From the NCBI RefSeq assembly GCF_000721265.1, contig NZ_JOFZ01000004.1, positions 558,001-622,000 on the forward strand: a stretch of DNA of 64,000 nt, given 5' to 3'. The position numbers and the translations under genes are program-made. Positions 24,962-34,231 of the stretch are shown here, piece by piece. Position 1 is the first letter of the stretch, and each line of letters starts with the position of its first letter. This DNA comes from Streptomyces sp. NRRL F-5126 (lineage in GTDB: Bacteria > Actinomycetota > Actinomycetes > Streptomycetales > Streptomycetaceae). The notes under the pieces were generated by a model that was not told the origin of the DNA, made no database searches, and saw only the letters and a program-made list of their open reading frames with translations.

Positions 24962-25115
24962 GTTCTCCTCCTCGCATGGAACTGCCGCCGTCCTGGCCGC
25001 GCCGGACGGGACGATCGGCCCGGCCCCGGGTGCGAGCCGAGGCCGGGCCGGGCTGAGCCGGTCGGGGGGAGCCGGCCGGGTCAGGTGCCTGGACGTGTGC
25101 GTTCGGGCGCGGTCG

Positions 25116-26231
25116 TCAGTACACGAGCCCCTGGTCCAGGGCCTGCTTGGCGTTCTTCTGCGTGAAGTGGCCGTCCTGGATGATGACCTTGGCCTGCACG
25201 CCCTTGGTGCCGTAGAAGTCCTGCAGCGCCTGGAACGCGAGCGGGCCGAACCGGGGGTTCGTCTCGATGTCGGCCACGACACCGCCCGCGGACACGTCCT
25301 GCACGACCTGCTTGATGCCGTCGATGGTGACGACCTTGACGTCCTTGCCCGGGGTCTTGCCCGCCGAGCGGATCGCCTGGAGGGCACCGAGCGCCATCTC
25401 GTCGTTCTCGGTGAAGACGGCGTCGATGTCCGGGTGCGCCTGGAGCAACTGCTCCATCACCTTCTGGCCGTCGGTCTGGGCGAAGTTGCCCGTCTGCGAC
25501 GCGACCACCTTCATGTTCGGGTACTTGGCCTTCAGGCGGTCCTTGAAGCCCTTGGTCCTGTCGGTCGTCACGTTGTTGCCCGGAGTGCCGGTGAGGATGG
25601 CGACCTTCGCCTTCTCGCTCGTCGCCGCGGCCAGGTCGTCCGCCGCGGTCTGGGCCTGGCCGTAGAAGTTCGAGCCGACGAACGACATGAAGTCGGTGCA
25701 GGCGGATCCGGCGGCCGTCCTGTCGATGGTGAGGACCGGGATCTTCTTCGCCTTCGCCTTGGCAAGCGCCGGGCCGAGCCCGTCGGAGTTCTCCGGCGCC
25801 ACGATGAGGACCTTGGCGCCCTGCGCGATCATGTCCTCGATCTGCGAGTTCTGGGCGTTGACATCCGCGTTGGCGTTGCGCTGGATCAGCTTGACCCCCA
25901 GCTTCTTCGCCTGCGCGGTGATGCTGTTCGTCTCGGTCGCACGGAAGGGGTTGCTCGTCGACTCCGACTGGGAGAAGCCCACCACGGTCTTGCCGTCGGT
26001 GATGTCGAGCTTCGGCACGCCACCGCCGTACGACTTGTACGTGCAGGACGGGCCGGACGAGCCGGAGGAGACGACCTTCTGCTCCGCGGCCTTGTTGCTC
26101 GTGGCGCCCGGGCTGCTGCTGGACGAACCGGAGTTCGACGTACCCGAGTTGGTGCATGCAGAGGCCGCCAGGCAGAGACCGGCGGTCATCACCAGGGCGG
26201 CCGTGGCCTTGGCCCGGGGAAAGGCGTTCAT
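25116..26231 (-). CDS. Sugar ABC transporter substrate-binding lipoprotein (YtfQ-like)
   Basis: 371 residues from ATG 26231. Lipoprotein signal with lipobox LAASAC, then a Ser/Gly-rich linker and a type I periplasmic-binding fold: TVVGFSQSESTSNPFRATET, AQGAKVLIVAPENSDGLGPA, IDRTAAGSACTDF, KVAILTGTPGNNVTTDRTKG, VFTENDEMALGALQAI and VTIDGIKQ. These follow the galactofuranose-binding YtfQ family (VGFSQ-E, RxAET, IDR, TxGxxxxxDR) more than RbsB. The target may be a furanose or short oligosaccharide. A 154-bp gap separates it from the ATPase gene. An operator variant lies at 26340-26351 upstream. The importer is probably induced together with the secreted glycosidases. Confidence 0.9.
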   Translation of the reverse strand: MNAFPRAKATAALVMTAGLCLAASACTNSGTSNSGSSSSSPGATSNKAAEQKVVSSGSSGPSCTYKSYGGGVPKLDITDGKTVVGFSQSESTSNPFRATETNSITAQAKKLGVKLIQRNANADVNAQNSQIEDMIAQGAKVLIVAPENSDGLGPALAKAKAKKIPVLTIDRTAAGSACTDFMSFVGSNFYGQAQTAADDLAAATSEKAKVAILTGTPGNNVTTDRTKGFKDRLKAKYPNMKVVASQTGNFAQTDGQKVMEQLLQAHPDIDAVFTENDEMALGALQAIRSAGKTPGKDVKVVTIDGIKQVVQDVSAGGVVADIETNPRFGPLAFQALQDFYGTKGVQAKVIIQDGHFTQKNAKQALDQGLVY

Positions 26232-26339
26232 GCGCGGATCACATCCTCGTCGATGCGGGGAGAGGGCTGAGGGGGCCGGGAGCGCCGGAGGCGCACGTCG
26301 CCCGGGAACGGCCCCGACGGTGTGGTGACGACGGGTCGT

Positions 26340-26351
26340 TCCAACGATGTA
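26340..26351. promoter_or_regulatory. Operator variant TCCAACGATGTA upstream of the sugar ABC operon
   Basis: It shares the AACG-TGT core with the perfect palindromes and differs by one base from TCCAACGTTGTA at 26706. It lies 109 bp upstream of the SBP start on the opposite strand sense. The rest of the divergent region (26352-26705) contains no gene I can support. Confidence 0.55.
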
Positions 26352-26705
26352 AGGAGGAGATTGCGTCACGTCGCACGGGGTGTCAAGGGAACTGTGCGAC
26401 CCGGAAGTTGCCGATGCGGAAAAGTGCGGCGCACCGGAGGACGTTTTCGTGCCCGCGCGGCACGCGGCGCCGGCGCGTTGCCGCCACCGCTGCCCGCCGG
26501 GCCGTCCACCGTGAGCAACGACCCCGGACGGCAGACGTCTTGGGAGTGCGTCGGAGAGCAAAAAGCATGGTCCCGAGCCCGGAATCGGCGGCTCCGGGAC
26601 GCCGGGATCCGGACTGCGCTCAGGTAAAAACGGGGTAGTTGCCGGTGTCGCACCCCTGGACACTGGCCGACGCGCCGTGCTCTCATGCTGGCTGCCCCAT
26701 CGTTT

Positions 26706-26717
26706 TCCAACGTTGTA
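26706..26717. promoter_or_regulatory. Operator variant TCCAACGTTGTA upstream of the DUF4965 gene
   Basis: It contains the perfect inner palindrome CAACGTTG (26708-26715). It is 225 bp before the DUF4965 start, so the transcription start must lie well upstream. It pairs with the site at 26340 across the divergent intergenic region. Confidence 0.6.
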
Positions 26718-26941
26718 TCGACGCCGGGGCGCAACGGGGCATATGGCGATCAACGCCGTTCTCCCCGCCCGCGCCCCGGCAGGCTCCGCGGCAACCACTG
26801 CTCCTGCCCCCACCGAGAGCGGCCGCCGCACCATCGCCGTACCACCTCAGGCGGCCGCACCCGTGCTGCGGCCGCCTGGACAGGCCCGGTGGGCCGGGCA
26901 CGGCACGCCCGGCCCCCGGCCCAGGACAAGTGGAGGAAAAG

Positions 26942-29173
26942 ATGTCGCTCCGTCACGACCCTGCCGACCCGGCCGATTCCCCCGATGCCGCCCGTGAAGG
27001 CGGCACACCCGTGAACGGCGACGGCCTCAGCCGCCGCGGCCTGATGCGCTGGACGGGCGCGGCCGGCCTCGGCGCGGCCGGCGCGGCTCTGCTTCCCCAG
27101 AGCGCGCTCGCGGCGACACCGAAGGGCGCCCCGGCCGCCGCCGGGAGGAACGGCACGGCCGCTCTCCCCGCCTTCGACCCGGTCAGGCCCCCGGCCGTGC
27201 CGCTGGCCGTGCGGTCGCCCTACCTGAGCACGTGGAGCGCCGACGACAACCTGGCGGGCACCTGGCCCGGCTTCTGGACGGGGCGCACCACGGCCATGGT
27301 GGGCTACGCGACGGTGGACGGGGACAACTTCCTCTTCCTCGGCGATCCCGCCGTCGACAGCCCAGCGCCGCGCGGCATGGTGCAGAAGTCCCTGACGGTG
27401 ACGGCGACCAGGTCCGTCTACGTCCTGACCGGTGGCGGCGTCGAGCTGACCCTCACCTTCCTGTCCCCGGTCGAGCCGGGCGACCTGCGCAGGCAGTCCG
27501 TGCCGCTGTCGTACATCACGGCCGACGTCCGCTCCACCGACGGGCATCGGCACAAGGTCGGCCTCTACTTCGACATCTCGGGCGAGTGGGCGAGCGGCGA
27601 CGCCGGAACGAAGATCGGGTGGAAGCAGGAGAAGGTGAACGGCGCCGGCGGAGCATCGCTGACAACGATGTCATGCACGCCGACCGACCCAACCGTCATC
27701 GGTGAGAAGAACGACATGGCCACCTGGGGCAGCGTGGTGTTCAGCGCCACCGACCGTCCGGGACTGACCTGGCAGATCGGCCCCGACACCACCGTGCGGC
27801 CCGCCGCGCTGGGGGACGGCAAGCTGGCCGATACCTCGGACGGCGACCAGCCGCGGGCCATCAACGACCACTGGCCCGTCTTCGCCTACCACTTCGACCT
27901 CGGCACGGTCGCGTCCCGCAAGGAGAGCGCCGTGCTCTCCATCGGCCACGTCCGCGAGCCGGCCGTCGCGTACCTCGGCGACCGTCTGCCCCCGCTGTGG
28001 AGATCGCACTGGGACACCTGGCAGTCGATGGTCTGCGACTTCCACGCCGACCTGCCGGGCGCCCAGCACCGCACGGCCTCCCTCGACCGGCGCATCCGGC
28101 GCGAGGCGACCGCCGCGGGCGGGGCACGCTACGCGGCGCTGTGCGCGCTCGCGCTGCGCCAGGCGTACGCGGGCACGGAGCTCGTCAGCCGCAACGGCAA
28201 GCCGTGGGCGTTCCTCAAGGAGATCTCCTCCGACGGCAACATGTCGACGCTCGACGTCACGTACCCCGGCGTACCGGCCTTCCTCGTCACCGACCCGGAG
28301 TACCTCGGGCTGCTGCTCGCGCCGATGCTCGACTACGCCGAGAACGGCGGCTGGCCCAAGGACTTCGCCGAGCACGACCTGGGCAGCCACTACCCCGACG
28401 CCGCCGGGCACAACGACGGCAACGAGGAGGACATGCCGGTCGAGGAGTCGGCGAACGCCATCATCATGTCCGCCGCATACCTGGACCGCACGTCCGCGGG
28501 GAACGCGAAGACGTTCGCCACCGGCCACTACACGATCCTCAAGAAGTGGGCCGACTACCTGGTGGCCAACGCGCTCGACCCCGCGTACCAGAACCAGACG
28601 GACGACTTCACCGGGTTCATCGGGCACAGCGTCAACCTCGCGCTGAAGGGCATCCTCGCCATCGGCGCCATGAGCAAGATCGCCAAGGTGGCCGGGAACA
28701 CCGCCGATGCCGCGAGCTACCTCTCCACGGCCAAGAGCTACATCGCGCAGTGGGTCGACAAGGCCCAGGACGCCGACGCGCGCCACCTCAAGCTGGCCTA
28801 CGACCAGCCGGGTACGTGGAGCCTGAAGTACAACGGCTACCCCGACCAGCTGCTCAAGCTGAACCTCATCCCGCGCGAGGTCGCCAAGGCCGAGGGCGAC
28901 TGGTACCTCAGCCGGGCCAACCAGTACGGCATCCCGCTGGACATCCGCCACTCCTACACCAAGGGCGACTGGGAGATGTGGACCGCCGCCTGGCTGCACG
29001 ACCACCCGGTCCGCGACTACCTGATCGACTCGTTGTACGACTTCGCGCACACCACGCCCAGCCGGGTGCCCTTCAGCGACTGGTACGACACGATCGACGA
29101 CAGGCCGAGCGGCGGATTCAAGGCGCGCCCGGTCATCGGCGGCGTGTTCGCGCTGCTGAGCCTGCGCTACTGA
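26942..29173 (+). CDS. Secreted DUF4965/DUF5127/DUF1793 protein (glutaminase A-like or glycosidase-like)
   Basis: 743 residues from ATG 26942 with TGGAGGAAAAG upstream. A Tat signal peptide (SRRGLMRWTG, cleaved near SALA, about residue 58) is followed by a beta-sandwich of the DUF5127 type and a large helical DUF4965/DUF1793 barrel. Conserved acidic stretches are visible: SSDGNMSTLDVTYPGVPAFL, GHNDGNEEDMPVEESANAII and FTGFIGHSVNLALK. Family members include fungal glutaminase A, but the helical toroid resembles glycoside hydrolases. It lies beside a sugar importer and a GH127-like enzyme with an operator variant upstream, which favours a glycan role. Function is not assignable from sequence alone. 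Confidence 0.85.
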   Translation: MSLRHDPADPADSPDAAREGGTPVNGDGLSRRGLMRWTGAAGLGAAGAALLPQSALAATPKGAPAAAGRNGTAALPAFDPVRPPAVPLAVRSPYLSTWSADDNLAGTWPGFWTGRTTAMVGYATVDGDNFLFLGDPAVDSPAPRGMVQKSLTVTATRSVYVLTGGGVELTLTFLSPVEPGDLRRQSVPLSYITADVRSTDGHRHKVGLYFDISGEWASGDAGTKIGWKQEKVNGAGGASLTTMSCTPTDPTVIGEKNDMATWGSVVFSATDRPGLTWQIGPDTTVRPAALGDGKLADTSDGDQPRAINDHWPVFAYHFDLGTVASRKESAVLSIGHVREPAVAYLGDRLPPLWRSHWDTWQSMVCDFHADLPGAQHRTASLDRRIRREATAAGGARYAALCALALRQAYAGTELVSRNGKPWAFLKEISSDGNMSTLDVTYPGVPAFLVTDPEYLGLLLAPMLDYAENGGWPKDFAEHDLGSHYPDAAGHNDGNEEDMPVEESANAIIMSAAYLDRTSAGNAKTFATGHYTILKKWADYLVANALDPAYQNQTDDFTGFIGHSVNLALKGILAIGAMSKIAKVAGNTADAASYLSTAKSYIAQWVDKAQDADARHLKLAYDQPGTWSLKYNGYPDQLLKLNLIPREVAKAEGDWYLSRANQYGIPLDIRHSYTKGDWEMWTAAWLHDHPVRDYLIDSLYDFAHTTPSRVPFSDWYDTIDDRPSGGFKARPVIGGVFALLSLRY
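27662..27673. promoter_or_regulatory. Intragenic near-operator GACAACGATGTC inside the DUF4965 gene
   Basis: It differs from the perfect palindrome by one base (T to A at position 8). It is 720 bases into the coding region. It could be an auxiliary LacI site allowing DNA looping with 26706, or chance. Confidence 0.3.
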
Positions 29174-29216
29174 GGCCGTGCTCCTGGCGCCGGGCACCGA
29201 GCCGGTGCCGACCGGC

Positions 29217-29249
29217 GGCCCCGCCCGCTACCTGATCGCGGGCGGGGCC
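29217..29249. terminator. Hairpin after the DUF4965 gene
   Basis: A perfect 12-bp stem (29217-29228 and 29238-29249, GGCCCCGCCCGC) with a 9-base loop, before the GH127 gene. The two genes may therefore be separate transcripts. Confidence 0.6.
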
Positions 29250-29361
29250 CTGGGCGCGGGCGGGCACGCGGGCCCGTCCGCGTCTTCCCGAACGTGACCG
29301 AACACCGTGCGCGCAGGCACGGAGCCGCCGTGCCCGCCCGCGCAGCGAGGAAGGACACACC

Positions 29362-31824
29362 GTGGAAAGACGCTCGTTCCTGAACCGCACCGCCGCCGTC
29401 GCGTCGGGTGCCGCGCTCGCCGGGTCCGTCAACCTGACCGCCGCCTCCGCGGCCGCCCCGCCCGGCCCCGTACCCACGCGAAGCGGCGGCGCCGGCCCCC
29501 AGTACACCGCCAACAAGGCCCCGCTGACCAGCGAGCCGTTCCTCAGGCTGCCGCCCGGCAGCATCACTCCCAAGGGGTGGCTGCGCGCCCAACTCGACCT
29601 TCAGATCGCGGGCCTCAACGGGCGCATGCCCGACGTCTCCGACTACCTCGGCCTCACCACCAGCGGCTGGTCCGTCCCCGACAAGCCCGGCTGGGAGGAA
29701 CTGCCCTACTGGCTGCGCGGGTTCGGCGACCTCGGCTACGTCACGGGCCACGCTGCCACGCTGGAACTGACCAGGACGTGGATCGACCGCATCCTGGCGA
29801 CACAGCAGTCGGACGGCTTCTTCGGGCCCACGTCCGTACGCACCGCGCTCAACGGCGGAGTGGACTTCTGGCCGCACATGCCCGTCCTCGACGCGCTGCG
29901 CACCTGGCAGGAGTACAGCGGCGACGAGCGCGTCGTGCCCGCCCTGACCAGCTGGCTCGCCTTCCTGCACAAGCAGCCGCCGACGCTGTTCTCGCAGGGC
30001 TGGGGCTCCGCGAGGTGCGGCGACACCATCGACACCGCCTACTGGCTCTACAACCGCACCGGTGACAGCTGGCTGCTCGACCTCGTGCACGACATGCACA
30101 CCAACGGCGCCGACTACACGCACTCCATCCCCACCTGGCACAACGTCAACCTCGCCCAGGGCTTCCGGGAACCCGCGCAGTACGGTGTGCTCGCCGGCGA
30201 CCGGTCCTTCAAGGACGCCACCTATCGGGTGTACGACACGGTGATGGGCAGGTACGGGCAGTTCGCCGGCGGTGGCTTCGCGGGCGACGAGAACGCAAGA
30301 AGCGGCTACCACGACCCGCGCCAGGGCTTCGAGACCTGCGGCATCGTCGAATACATGCACAGCCACCAGATGCTCACCCGCATCACCGGCGACTCGGTCT
30401 GGGCGGACCGCTGCGAGGAGCTCGCGGTCAACATGCTGCCCGCCGCCTTCGACCCCGAGCAGAAGGGCACGCACTACATCACCGCGCCCAACAGCATCCA
30501 GCTCGACAACGTCCCTAAGTCCCACGGGCAGTTCGACAACGGCTTCGCGATGCAGGCGTACATGCCCGGCATCCACCAGTACCGCTGCTGCCCGCACAAC
30601 TACGGCATGGGGTGGCCGTACTACGCCGAGGAGATGTGGCTCGCGAGCCGGGACGGCGGGCTGTGCGCCTCCCTGTACGGCGAGTCCGCCGTCACCGCCA
30701 AGGTCGCCGGCGGCACCTCGGTGACGCTCACCGAGCACACCGGCTATCCCTTCGACGAGACGGTGTCGATCGCCCTGTCCACGCCGAGGAGCGTCCGCTT
30801 CCCGCTGTACCTGAGGGTTCCCGGCTGGTGCTCCGCACCGTCGCTGAAAGTCAACGGCCGTGGCACACACGCCAGGAGGACCGGCGGGTACCTCGTCCTC
30901 GAACGCGACTGGCACCACAACGACCGCGTCGAACTGCGCCTGCCGATGGACGTGCGCGTACGCACCTGGCACGACAACCGCGACTCCGTCTCCGTCGACC
31001 GGGGACCGCTCACCTACTCGCTGCGTATCGACGAGCAGTGGTCGCGGTTCGCCGGTACGGACGACTGGCCCGAGTACGAGGTGCGCCCGGGGTCCGCGTG
31101 GAACTACGCACTCGACGTCGACGCGGCCCACCCGGACCGCTCGTTCCACGTGGAGCACGCCCGCGCTACGGCCGCCAACCCGTTCACGGCCGGCAGCACA
31201 CCCATCCGCCTGCGCGCCAGGGGCCGCCGCGTGCCCACCTGGACGGCCGACGACCAGGACGTGGTCACGCCGCTGCAGCCGAGCCCCGTGCGTACCAGCG
31301 AGCGGACCGAGGTCCTCACGCTCGTCCCGTCGGCGGCCGCACGGCTGCGCGTCACGTCGTTCCCCACCGCCGGCACCGGGGCGGCGGCCACGCCCTGGGC
31401 ATCCTGCACCGCGTCCTTCAGCGGGGTCGACGAGCCGCAGGCGCTCGTGCTCAACGGCCCGGCCGAGCCCACCGATTCCTACGACCAGGACCTGCCGCGC
31501 TTCACCTGGTGGGACCACACGGGCACCGACGAGTGGGTGGCCTACACGTGGGACGAGCCGATCAGGGCGAGCGGCGTCTCGGTCTACTGGTACGACGACA
31601 CGGGCCACGGCGCCTGCCGCGTTCCGGCCGGCTGGTCCGTCGAGTACCTGGACGGCTCCGGCACCTTCCGCCCCGTGACCGGCGCGACCGCCTACGGCGT
31701 GGCGAAGGACAGCTTCAACGAGGCCCGCTTCGACACGGTGCGCACCACGGCTCTGCGGCTCGCGGTTCGGTTGCGGCCGGGCGTCTCGGGCGGCCTGCTG
31801 GCCTGGCGCGTCCGCGGCGCCTGA
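29362..31824 (+). CDS. Secreted GH127/GH146-type beta-L-arabinofuranosidase (DUF1680)
   Basis: 820 residues from GTG 29362 (AGGAAGG upstream). Twin-arginine-like signal (ERRSFLNRTAAVASGAALAG to ASAAA). The (alpha/alpha)6 barrel follows, with the diagnostic zinc site: Glu324 and Cys326 in GFETCGIVEY, and Cys409-Cys410 in YRCCPHNYGMGWPYY. In characterised GH127 enzymes one of these cysteines is the nucleophile, so all key residues are present. After the beta-sandwich, residues from about 690 to the end (WWDHTGTDEWVAYTWDEP, VSVYWYDDTGHGACRVP) look like a discoidin or CBM32-type carbohydrate-binding module. It should release L-arabinofuranose or a related furanose, which fits the furanose-class importer nearby. 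Confidence 0.9.
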   Translation: MERRSFLNRTAAVASGAALAGSVNLTAASAAAPPGPVPTRSGGAGPQYTANKAPLTSEPFLRLPPGSITPKGWLRAQLDLQIAGLNGRMPDVSDYLGLTTSGWSVPDKPGWEELPYWLRGFGDLGYVTGHAATLELTRTWIDRILATQQSDGFFGPTSVRTALNGGVDFWPHMPVLDALRTWQEYSGDERVVPALTSWLAFLHKQPPTLFSQGWGSARCGDTIDTAYWLYNRTGDSWLLDLVHDMHTNGADYTHSIPTWHNVNLAQGFREPAQYGVLAGDRSFKDATYRVYDTVMGRYGQFAGGGFAGDENARSGYHDPRQGFETCGIVEYMHSHQMLTRITGDSVWADRCEELAVNMLPAAFDPEQKGTHYITAPNSIQLDNVPKSHGQFDNGFAMQAYMPGIHQYRCCPHNYGMGWPYYAEEMWLASRDGGLCASLYGESAVTAKVAGGTSVTLTEHTGYPFDETVSIALSTPRSVRFPLYLRVPGWCSAPSLKVNGRGTHARRTGGYLVLERDWHHNDRVELRLPMDVRVRTWHDNRDSVSVDRGPLTYSLRIDEQWSRFAGTDDWPEYEVRPGSAWNYALDVDAAHPDRSFHVEHARATAANPFTAGSTPIRLRARGRRVPTWTADDQDVVTPLQPSPVRTSERTEVLTLVPSAAARLRVTSFPTAGTGAAATPWASCTASFSGVDEPQALVLNGPAEPTDSYDQDLPRFTWWDHTGTDEWVAYTWDEPIRASGVSVYWYDDTGHGACRVPAGWSVEYLDGSGTFRPVTGATAYGVAKDSFNEARFDTVRTTALRLAVRLRPGVSGGLLAWRVRGA

Positions 31825-31830
31825 CCCGCA

Positions 31831-31867
31831 CCGCCGCGGCCCGGGCACCATGTCCGGGCCGCGGCGG
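31831..31867. terminator. Hairpin terminator after the GH127 gene
   Basis: A 14-bp perfect stem (31831-31844 and 31854-31867, CCGCCGCGGCCCGG) with a 9-base loop, 6 bases past the stop. Confidence 0.7.
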
Positions 31868-31960
31868 GGTGCGTCGAAGGAGCCGCCCTTGACGCGGACG
31901 ACCCCGAGGTGATCGCCCGGAGCACCCGCCAGATCGCCCGGGCACTCCTCGGGCAGCGCG

Positions 31961-32611
31961 TCACCGGTGCGCGGCGAGATCGCGCAAGCCGTTCTCCAGG
32001 AGCCCGAACGCGAACGACGCGTCAGCCAGCGCGCCCGCGCAGCGCGCGTCGGCCTCCTCCCCGTATGCGAGCCGCGCGGCGTTCTCCTGGGCCAGCGCCC
32101 ACTGGACCGCGACGATCTGGACCGCGGCCAGGCGCGCGGTGAGCTCAGCAGCGTCCGCCGTTTCGCGCAGCGCCTTGGCGAGCGCGGTCTCGGCACCTGC
32201 CTTGAACCGCTCCATCCGGGCCACCAGCGCGGGTGTCTCGAGGATCATCCGGTGGAGCGCCCGCACCTCGGGGACGTCGTTCAACCCGGTGATCGGGTCG
32301 CGCTCGCGAAGCCCCCGCAGGAAGTGGTCCCGCACCGCGGCCAGCGGGGCCGACTGTGGCGGTCGTGCCCGCACCACGCGCGCGATCTCCGTCTCGTGGT
32401 CGGCGAGACGGTGCGTCACGAGGTCCTCCTTCGCCGGGAAGTAGGCGAAGAGCGTGCGTTTGGACACCTCGGCGGCTTCGGCCACCTGAGCCACCGAGAC
32501 CTGGTTGAAGCCGTGTTCGAGGAACAGCGCGATTGCCGCCTGCGAAATGGCCTCGCGGGTTCGCTGCTTCTTGCGTTCCCGCAGGCCTGGCTTGCTGTCC
32601 ACGGCTTCCAC
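31961..32611 (-). CDS. TetR family regulator
   Basis: 216 residues from GTG 32611 (an alternative GTG at 32602 is equally spaced from an AGGGTGG site). HTH: KKQRTREAISQAAIALFLEH, then VSVAQVAEAAEVSKRTLFAY with FPAKEDLV, a textbook TetR N-terminus. The effector domain is about 150 residues. It is divergent from an aromatic flavin monooxygenase, with GTATAC (32650-32655) in the 79-bp intergenic region, so it probably represses that gene and itself. Confidence 0.88.
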   Translation of the reverse strand: MEAVDSKPGLRERKKQRTREAISQAAIALFLEHGFNQVSVAQVAEAAEVSKRTLFAYFPAKEDLVTHRLADHETEIARVVRARPPQSAPLAAVRDHFLRGLRERDPITGLNDVPEVRALHRMILETPALVARMERFKAGAETALAKALRETADAAELTARLAAVQIVAVQWALAQENAARLAYGEEADARCAGALADASFAFGLLENGLRDLAAHR

Positions 32612-32690
32612 CCTAGCAAATCCCTGCGACGAGGGTAATTCTGCACCTGGTATACATTTGCTCCGAGTCGAGAGATGGGGCGGAGCGACA

Positions 32691-34199
32691 GTGCTGACAG
32701 GAACGCTGACGGAAACCACGACCGACGTCGTCATCGCGGGTGCCGGCCCGACCGGGCTGATGCTGGCGTGCGAACTGTCCCTTGCCGGGGTCGAGACCCT
32801 GGTGCTGGAGAAGCTGCCCGAGCGCATCGAGCAGGTGAAGGGCGGCGCGATCCAGCCACGCACCGCGGAACTGCTCGAGCTCCGCGGGCTCCTGGAACTG
32901 CTGCTGGAGCGTGCCGTGCCTCGCGACCCTGTGGGAGGGCACTTCGCCGGCCTGCCGGTGCCTTTGGACTGCGCCCCCTGGCGCACCAGGCACCCCTTCC
33001 CGCTCACGGTCCCGCAGTGGGAGATCGAGGAGGTGCTCGAAGAGCGGGCGGTCGCCGCCGGGGCGAGGGTCCTGCGCGGCGCCGCGGTCTCGCAGGTCGA
33101 GTCGGACGACGACGGCGTACTCGTCACGGCAGGCGGCCTCCGGGCCAGGGCGCGCTACCTCGCCGCGTGCGACGGCGGCCACAGCACGATCCGGCGGCTG
33201 CTCGGCCTGCCGTTCCCCGGCAGGCCGGGAACGAGGCAGGCGGCACTTGCCGACATCCGGCTGTCCGCCGTGACGCCGCTGGTGCCGCGGCAGATGGGCC
33301 ACATGAGCACCCTGACCCGGCACGCGGCGGGGTACTGGTCCATGTTGGTACCCCTCGGCGATGACCGTTACCGATTCACCTTCGGACACGCGAACCAGCC
33401 GGAAACCGGCCGCGACGTCCCCGTCACCCACGACGAGGTGAGCAACGCGCTCAAGGCCGTCTACGGCCAGGGAACAACACTCGCCGCCGTCGAGAACTCC
33501 TCCCGGTTCTCCGACGCCACACGCCAGTTGGAGCACTACCGCGCGGGCCGAGTCCTGTTCGCGGGCGACGCCGCGCACATCCACCTGCCGCTGGGAGGCC
33601 AGGGCCTCAACCTCGGAGTACAGGACGCCTTCAACCTCGGCTGGAAACTGGCTGCCGTCATCCAGGGCCGGGCACCGAGCGGCCTCCTGGACAGTTACCA
33701 CACCGAACGGCACCCGGCCGGGGCGCTGGTCCTGCACCACACCTCGGCACAGCGCGTCCTGGCCCACCCGGATCCCGGGGAGGACGTGGCCGCCCTCCGC
33801 GACATCGTCACCGACCTCCTGCGACTGCCCGACACCAACCGCCATCTCGCGGGGCTGATGTCCGGACTGTCGCTGCGCTACGACCTGCCCGGCGACCATC
33901 CGCTCACCGGGGAGCGCGTCCCGGACGCCGACCTGGTGACCGGCGACGGCCCCACCCGACTGTCGGCGTTGTTCCGGTCCGGGCACGCCGTCCTGCTCGA
34001 CCTCACAGGCACCGTCCCCGCCGATCCCGGCCTCCCGCCGCGCGTCGATCTCGTCCGCGCCACCTGCGCCGACGACCTGGGCGCCGCCGCCCTGCTCGTC
34101 CGCCCCGACGGCTACGTCTGCTGGGCCACCGACGCCGACGCGGCCTGCGGCGACTTGCTGCGAACCGCCATCGCGCACCACCTGGCGAAACTGAGCTGA
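32691..34199 (+). CDS. FAD-dependent aromatic hydroxylase (PgaE/RdmE/MhpA type)
   Basis: 502 residues from GTG 32691 (GGAG upstream). FAD motif VIAGAGPTGLMLACELSLAG at about residues 13-32, GGAIQPRTAELLELRGL (Arg contacts FAD), DGGHSTIRRLLG, and the second FAD motif VLFAGDAAHIHLPLGGQGLN. A thioredoxin-like C-terminal domain follows (LVRPDGYVCWAT is characteristic). This is the group that hydroxylates polyketide anthracycline or angucycline intermediates and some antibiotics such as rifampicin. With a divergent TetR and no biosynthetic core genes nearby, drug or phenol detoxification is the more likely role; this is an inference. Confidence 0.9.
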   Translation: MLTGTLTETTTDVVIAGAGPTGLMLACELSLAGVETLVLEKLPERIEQVKGGAIQPRTAELLELRGLLELLLERAVPRDPVGGHFAGLPVPLDCAPWRTRHPFPLTVPQWEIEEVLEERAVAAGARVLRGAAVSQVESDDDGVLVTAGGLRARARYLAACDGGHSTIRRLLGLPFPGRPGTRQAALADIRLSAVTPLVPRQMGHMSTLTRHAAGYWSMLVPLGDDRYRFTFGHANQPETGRDVPVTHDEVSNALKAVYGQGTTLAAVENSSRFSDATRQLEHYRAGRVLFAGDAAHIHLPLGGQGLNLGVQDAFNLGWKLAAVIQGRAPSGLLDSYHTERHPAGALVLHHTSAQRVLAHPDPGEDVAALRDIVTDLLRLPDTNRHLAGLMSGLSLRYDLPGDHPLTGERVPDADLVTGDGPTRLSALFRSGHAVLLDLTGTVPADPGLPPRVDLVRATCADDLGAAALLVRPDGYVCWATDADAACGDLLRTAIAHHLAKLS

Positions 34200-34231
34200 T
34201 CCGGTGGCGCGGCTCGTGTCAGGATGCCCGC

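Noticed and set aside
30506..30516. Another operator-like match (GACAACGTCCC) inside the GH127 gene
   Set aside because: Only one half matches the palindrome and it encodes conserved protein sequence, so it is most likely chance.
29167..32196. A 1009-codon minus-strand frame opposite the GH127 gene
   Set aside because: It is antisense to a gene with a complete zinc/cysteine catalytic set; the translation has no recognisable domain.
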